From contig JAWLAG010000001.1 in NCBI GenBank assembly GCA_041395505.1, positions 558,001 through 622,000 on the forward strand: a stretch of DNA of 64,000 bases. The letters run 5' to 3'. The notes beneath the pieces were generated by a model, which worked only from the letters and a program-made list of their open reading frames with translations, did not search any database and had not been told where the DNA came from. Position 1 is the first letter of the stretch. Every line of letters begins with the position of its first letter. Both the position numbers and the translations under genes were made by a program. Of this stretch, positions 61,123 through 64,000 are shown piece after piece. The stretch is from Steroidobacteraceae bacterium. GTDB taxonomy: Bacteria; Pseudomonadota; Gammaproteobacteria; Steroidobacterales; Steroidobacteraceae.

Positions 61123-62376
61123 ATGTTTCGTCGCCTGCTGATCATCCTGGCCGCCGTCCTGCTGGTGGGCGGATCGACTGTCGTCGCAGCCGTCATCGCG
61201 CAATGGCCCTACGTGTCGCGCCTGTGGCGTGTCAGCGCGAGCAACGAGTCCTGGAGTGACGTGGTGCAAACGCCGCGCTTCGCACTGCGCGCGCGCGCGC
61301 GGCTGCCGCTGTCGCGCCTTGCGGGGACGGAGAGCTTCGCTGCCGAAGGTATGCGGCGCGCCGCCGACTGGGCTTCGCAGCATGGCGCATTCGCGCTGCT
61401 GGTCGCGCAAGGCGAGACGGTGCTCTTCGAGCAGTATTGGCAGGGCAAGGACGCGACCAGTCTGCTCGGCGGGGGCGGACTCAGCCGCTCGTTGGTTGCA
61501 ATGCTCTACGGCATCGCCGTCGCGGAAGGTCGGCTGCAACTGACCGACGAAATCGGACAGTATCTCGATGAGTGGCGTGGTGATGCACGACGGCATATCA
61601 CGGTGCAGCAGCTCCTCGAGAATACCTCCGGACTCGAGGATGCGCCGCCGGCTCTGGGCGGCGACAACATACGAGTCGGTCTGCGATCTCGACTCGAATT
61701 CTTCGTCGCGGAGCTGGCCGACAAGAATGCGCGCCTGAAGCTTGGCAACAATTTTGCGGCAGCGGCCCTGCTTTACAAATTGCAGCACGAGCCGGGCCTG
61801 CGCTTTGCGCTCTCCGATGCCAACGCACAACTGGCGGCGGTCGTGCTCGAGCGTGCCATGGGGCAGGGCTATGCCGAGTTGCTCGCCGAGCGCATTTGGC
61901 AGCCCATGGGCGCAGCGAATGCCCTCATGTACATGGATCGGCCGAGCGGCATGCCCGCGGCCTACTGCTGCCTGCGAGCCCGCGCGGAGGATTTTCTGCG
62001 ACTTGGCATACTGCTTGCCAACGAGGGCGTAATCCATGGCCAGCGCATCCTGCCGGCCGGCTGGGTGGCCCGGATGGCAAGCGGTTCGCGCAGCAATCCC
62101 AACTATGGCCTGCAGCTGTGGACTTCGCCGCTCGCGGCCGGCCGGCGAGAATTCATTCCGGGTACGAATCTCGCGGCGACGCACGGCGATGGCTTCGCCG
62201 CCAGCGACGTCATCTGGATGGAAGGACCGGGCGGGGCCGCTGTCTGGGCCTCGCCGTCACAGGACCTCGCCATCGTCTACATCGGCGGAATGGGGACGGA
62301 CTTCGATGCGAGCGTGCTCGTCAATCTGATCCTCCGGGCCCGCATTACGCCAACCGCCGCGGCGGCCGCCGGCTGA
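61123..62376 (+). CDS. Serine beta-lactamase-fold protein, catalytic motifs degenerate
   Basis: A 417-residue product with an N-terminal membrane anchor (LLIILAAVLLVGGSTVVAAVI) and a beta-lactamase/6-aminohexanoate-hydrolase-like domain (ALLVAQGETVLFEQYW, LYGIAVAEGRLQLTDEIGQYL, ITVQQLLENTSGLED). The SxxK motif should fall at residues 119-122 but reads GLSR, with Gly119 in the nucleophile place and Arg122 for Lys. The YxN motif reads LSD (230-232). Catalysis by the usual route is improbable. It may be a peptidoglycan- or ligand-binding pseudoenzyme. Confidence 0.82.
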   Translation: MFRRLLIILAAVLLVGGSTVVAAVIAQWPYVSRLWRVSASNESWSDVVQTPRFALRARARLPLSRLAGTESFAAEGMRRAADWASQHGAFALLVAQGETVLFEQYWQGKDATSLLGGGGLSRSLVAMLYGIAVAEGRLQLTDEIGQYLDEWRGDARRHITVQQLLENTSGLEDAPPALGGDNIRVGLRSRLEFFVAELADKNARLKLGNNFAAAALLYKLQHEPGLRFALSDANAQLAAVVLERAMGQGYAELLAERIWQPMGAANALMYMDRPSGMPAAYCCLRARAEDFLRLGILLANEGVIHGQRILPAGWVARMASGSRSNPNYGLQLWTSPLAAGRREFIPGTNLAATHGDGFAASDVIWMEGPGGAAVWASPSQDLAIVYIGGMGTDFDASVLVNLILRARITPTAAAAAG

Positions 62377-62381
62377 CGCGC

Positions 62382-63251
62382 ATGGGCCCACGCGAGATAG
62401 CCGAGCTGCTGCTCGTCGGCGCGATATGGGGCGGTGCATTCCCGCTGTTGCGCATCGCCGTGCCCGATTTTGGCCCGACTGCGCTGACCGGCATGCGCAT
62501 GCTGGTCGCCGCTCTCGCCCTGCTGCCGTGGTTGAAACCGGGGCATCTGCGCCAACAGCGCGTGGCGACGCTGCTCGTGCTCGGTACCGTCAACTCGGCC
62601 TTGCCCTTCGTGTTGTTTGCATTCGCCGCGCAATCATTGAGTGCCGGCGTCACGTCGCTGCTCAATGCGACAACGCCGATGTTCGGCGCGGCCATCGCCT
62701 ACCTTTGGCTGCGTGAGCGTATCGCAGCGACCCAGCTTGCCGGCATCGTGATCGGATTCGCCGGTGTCGGCGCGATCGTCGTATTGACACTCGGCGTCGG
62801 CCGCTCGGGCACGGCCGCCGGATTCGCCGCGGGCCTTGCCGGGGCGGCCTGCTATGGCTTTGCGTCGAATTTCACGCGCCGCGTCATTGGCAGGGGTGAT
62901 GCGCGTGCGGTCGCAGCTGTCAGTGTGCTGATTTCATCGCTCCTGCTACTGCCATTTACCGTCGCGGCCTGGCCCGCGCGGACGCCGGGCTGGGGCGCAG
63001 CGACGGCGGTCATCGCACTCGGCCTTGTCTGCACGGCGCTTGCCTACTACATCTACTTCGGATTGCTGCAACGCATCGGCGTGGCGCGGGCGATCAACGT
63101 GACGTTCCTGGTACCCGTATTCGGCACGATGTTCGGCGCCATCTTTCTCGGCGAGCGATTGTCGCCGGCGGTCCTGCTGGCCTGCGCGGTGGTCCTCGTC
63201 GGTACCATGTTGGCGGCCGGCGTGGTCGGCCGTCGCCCGGGCAATGGATGA
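62382..63251 (+). CDS. EamA/DMT family transporter
   Basis: A 289-residue membrane protein from ATG 62382 with ten predicted helices in two similar halves (EIAELLLVGAIWGGAFPLLRIAV, ATPMFGAAIAYLWLRERI near the first half's end, and GTMFGAIFLGERLSPAVLLACAVVL in the second). Both repeats carry the typical ERL/ERI of EamA domains. The family exports amino acids, metabolites or drugs. The start lies 6 nt after the beta-lactamase-fold gene's stop. Confidence 0.88.
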   Translation: MGPREIAELLLVGAIWGGAFPLLRIAVPDFGPTALTGMRMLVAALALLPWLKPGHLRQQRVATLLVLGTVNSALPFVLFAFAAQSLSAGVTSLLNATTPMFGAAIAYLWLRERIAATQLAGIVIGFAGVGAIVVLTLGVGRSGTAAGFAAGLAGAACYGFASNFTRRVIGRGDARAVAAVSVLISSLLLLPFTVAAWPARTPGWGAATAVIALGLVCTALAYYIYFGLLQRIGVARAINVTFLVPVFGTMFGAIFLGERLSPAVLLACAVVLVGTMLAAGVVGRRPGNG

Positions 63252-63301
63252 CGCGCGCAATGCCACTGGCGCAATCCGGCAAAGTGCGATACTTGCGGAC
63301 G

Positions 63302-64000
63302 ATGCCGCGCAATTCCCTGCCTCTGCATTTCCTGTTGGCCGCTTTGCTTTGTGGTTGTGGCGCGAAGCCACCGCCTGCAGCCATGGGTGGTACTGCTGCG
63401 CCTGCGCTCACACGTGAGGTCCAGGTCGTGACGGTTGCAGCCGCGACCGAACCCGTCGCGCGCGACCTGACGGCCATCGGCACGGCCTATGCAAACGAGT
63501 CGATCGACGTTACCAGCAAGGTGTCGAACACCGTCACCGCGGTGCGCTTCAGCGATGGCCAGCGCGTCAAGCGCGGCGATGTCCTGATCGAACTCGATAG
63601 CGCGCAGCTGCGCGCGGACCTCGCGGCGGCGCAGGCCGAACTGGTCGAAAGCGATAGCCAGTACCGGCGTGGCCGCGAGCTGCTGCCGACCCAGGCAGTT
63701 TCGAAGTCACAGTTCGATCAGCTGGAGGCGGCGAAGACCGCCGCTGCCGCTCGCGTCGCCGCCGCGCAGGCGCGCCTGCAGGATACCGTCATACGCGCGC
63801 CGTTCGCCGGCCGCGTCGGGCTTCGCCGTATCAGCATCGGCAGCCTGATCAGCCCTGGCACGGTCATCACCACACTCGACGATTCGAGCACCATGAAACT
63901 CGATTTCCGGGTGCCGGAGAACGATCTTGCCGGACTCGCGGTCGGCATGCCGGTGAGCGCAGCGACCGCGGCTTATCCGCAACGAAGTTTCGCGGGCACG
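63302..64000 (+). CDS. RND efflux periplasmic adaptor, lipoprotein (3' end outside window)
   Basis: An open frame from ATG 63302 runs to the window end (about 233 codons). A signal ends in LCGC (Cys19), so the adaptor is a lipoprotein. It then has VTSKVSNTVTAVRFSDGQRVKRGDVLIELD, a helical hairpin, QDTVIRAPFAGRVGLRRISIGSLISPGT and FRVPENDLAGLAVG. These are the lipoyl and beta-barrel domains of MexA/AcrA-type membrane fusion proteins. An RND pump gene probably follows beyond the edge. Confidence 0.88.
   Translation, partial: MPRNSLPLHFLLAALLCGCGAKPPPAAMGGTAAPALTREVQVVTVAAATEPVARDLTAIGTAYANESIDVTSKVSNTVTAVRFSDGQRVKRGDVLIELDSAQLRADLAAAQAELVESDSQYRRGRELLPTQAVSKSQFDQLEAAKTAAAARVAAAQARLQDTVIRAPFAGRVGLRRISIGSLISPGTVITTLDDSSTMKLDFRVPENDLAGLAVGMPVSAATAAYPQRSFAGT

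Noticed and set aside
1..64000. tRNA, rRNA, insertion sequences, CRISPR arrays, prophage or attachment sites
   Set aside because: No cloverleaf ends, transposase or integrase frames, regularly spaced repeats or terminal inverted repeats were seen on either strand.

Overview
The window is a GC-rich, densely coded stretch of a Gram-negative chromosome. Lipoproteins with lipoboxes, Tat substrates, OmpW, a TonB-dependent receptor, TonB and RND/Mac-type adaptors point to an outer-membrane bacterium. The receptor's TonB box (ETVVVTG), the DUF1501/DUF1800 pair and the three Rieske oxygenases suggest a heterotrophic gammaproteobacterium, perhaps near Steroidobacteraceae; that placement is inference. 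No tRNA, rRNA, insertion sequence, phage or CRISPR array was seen.

Layout. 1-3488 (minus): two overlapping lipoprotein genes and a small exported protein. 3514-8374 (minus): a compact run of Nudix, exported SDR, glycosyltransferase, methyltransferase and Gfo/Idh oxidoreductase genes. 8436-15012 (plus): a VOC protein, three Rieske oxygenases, a tandem pair of small secreted cysteine proteins and a DUF2817 protein, from a visible promoter. 15025-19015: OmpW (minus), then a two-subunit molybdenum hydroxylase with its own promoter and a DksA/TraR zinc-finger protein. 19019-26388 (minus): an operon of M24 peptidase, ABC-F ATPase, class I fumarase, TPR sensor kinase and single-domain response regulator. 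26504-27024: hsp20 behind a sigma-32-like promoter. 27109-30037: a MacAB-like export system. 30056-40456: assorted enzymes (HTH-REC regulator, PNPOx-like, S41 protease, DOMON-like, NamZ-like, DUF1501/DUF1800, OsmC, a nitrilase-like protein without its cysteine, DUF3014).

40496-44581 is an Anbu-associated cluster: circularly permuted ATP-grasp, alpha-E protein, zinc metallopeptidase, and the Anbu proteasome-like protease converging on them. 44659-47012 holds TonB, a CPXCG protein and two small envelope proteins.

47044-57859 is the most unusual neighbourhood. It combines an aspartyl/asparaginyl beta-hydroxylase, a PKHD-type Fe(II) dioxygenase, a sulfotransferase-like P-loop protein, a 978-residue TonB-dependent receptor with a clear terminator and promoter, two TPR-sulfotransferases reading away from the receptor, and an aspartic protease with two DTG motifs. 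I infer a receptor-linked hydroxylation/sulfation system. 57943-64000 holds DUF192 and lipoprotein genes, a PadR/HAAS regulatory pair with a promoter-embedded inverted repeat, an LEA2 lipoprotein, a beta-lactamase-fold protein lacking its catalytic residues, an EamA transporter and a truncated RND adaptor.
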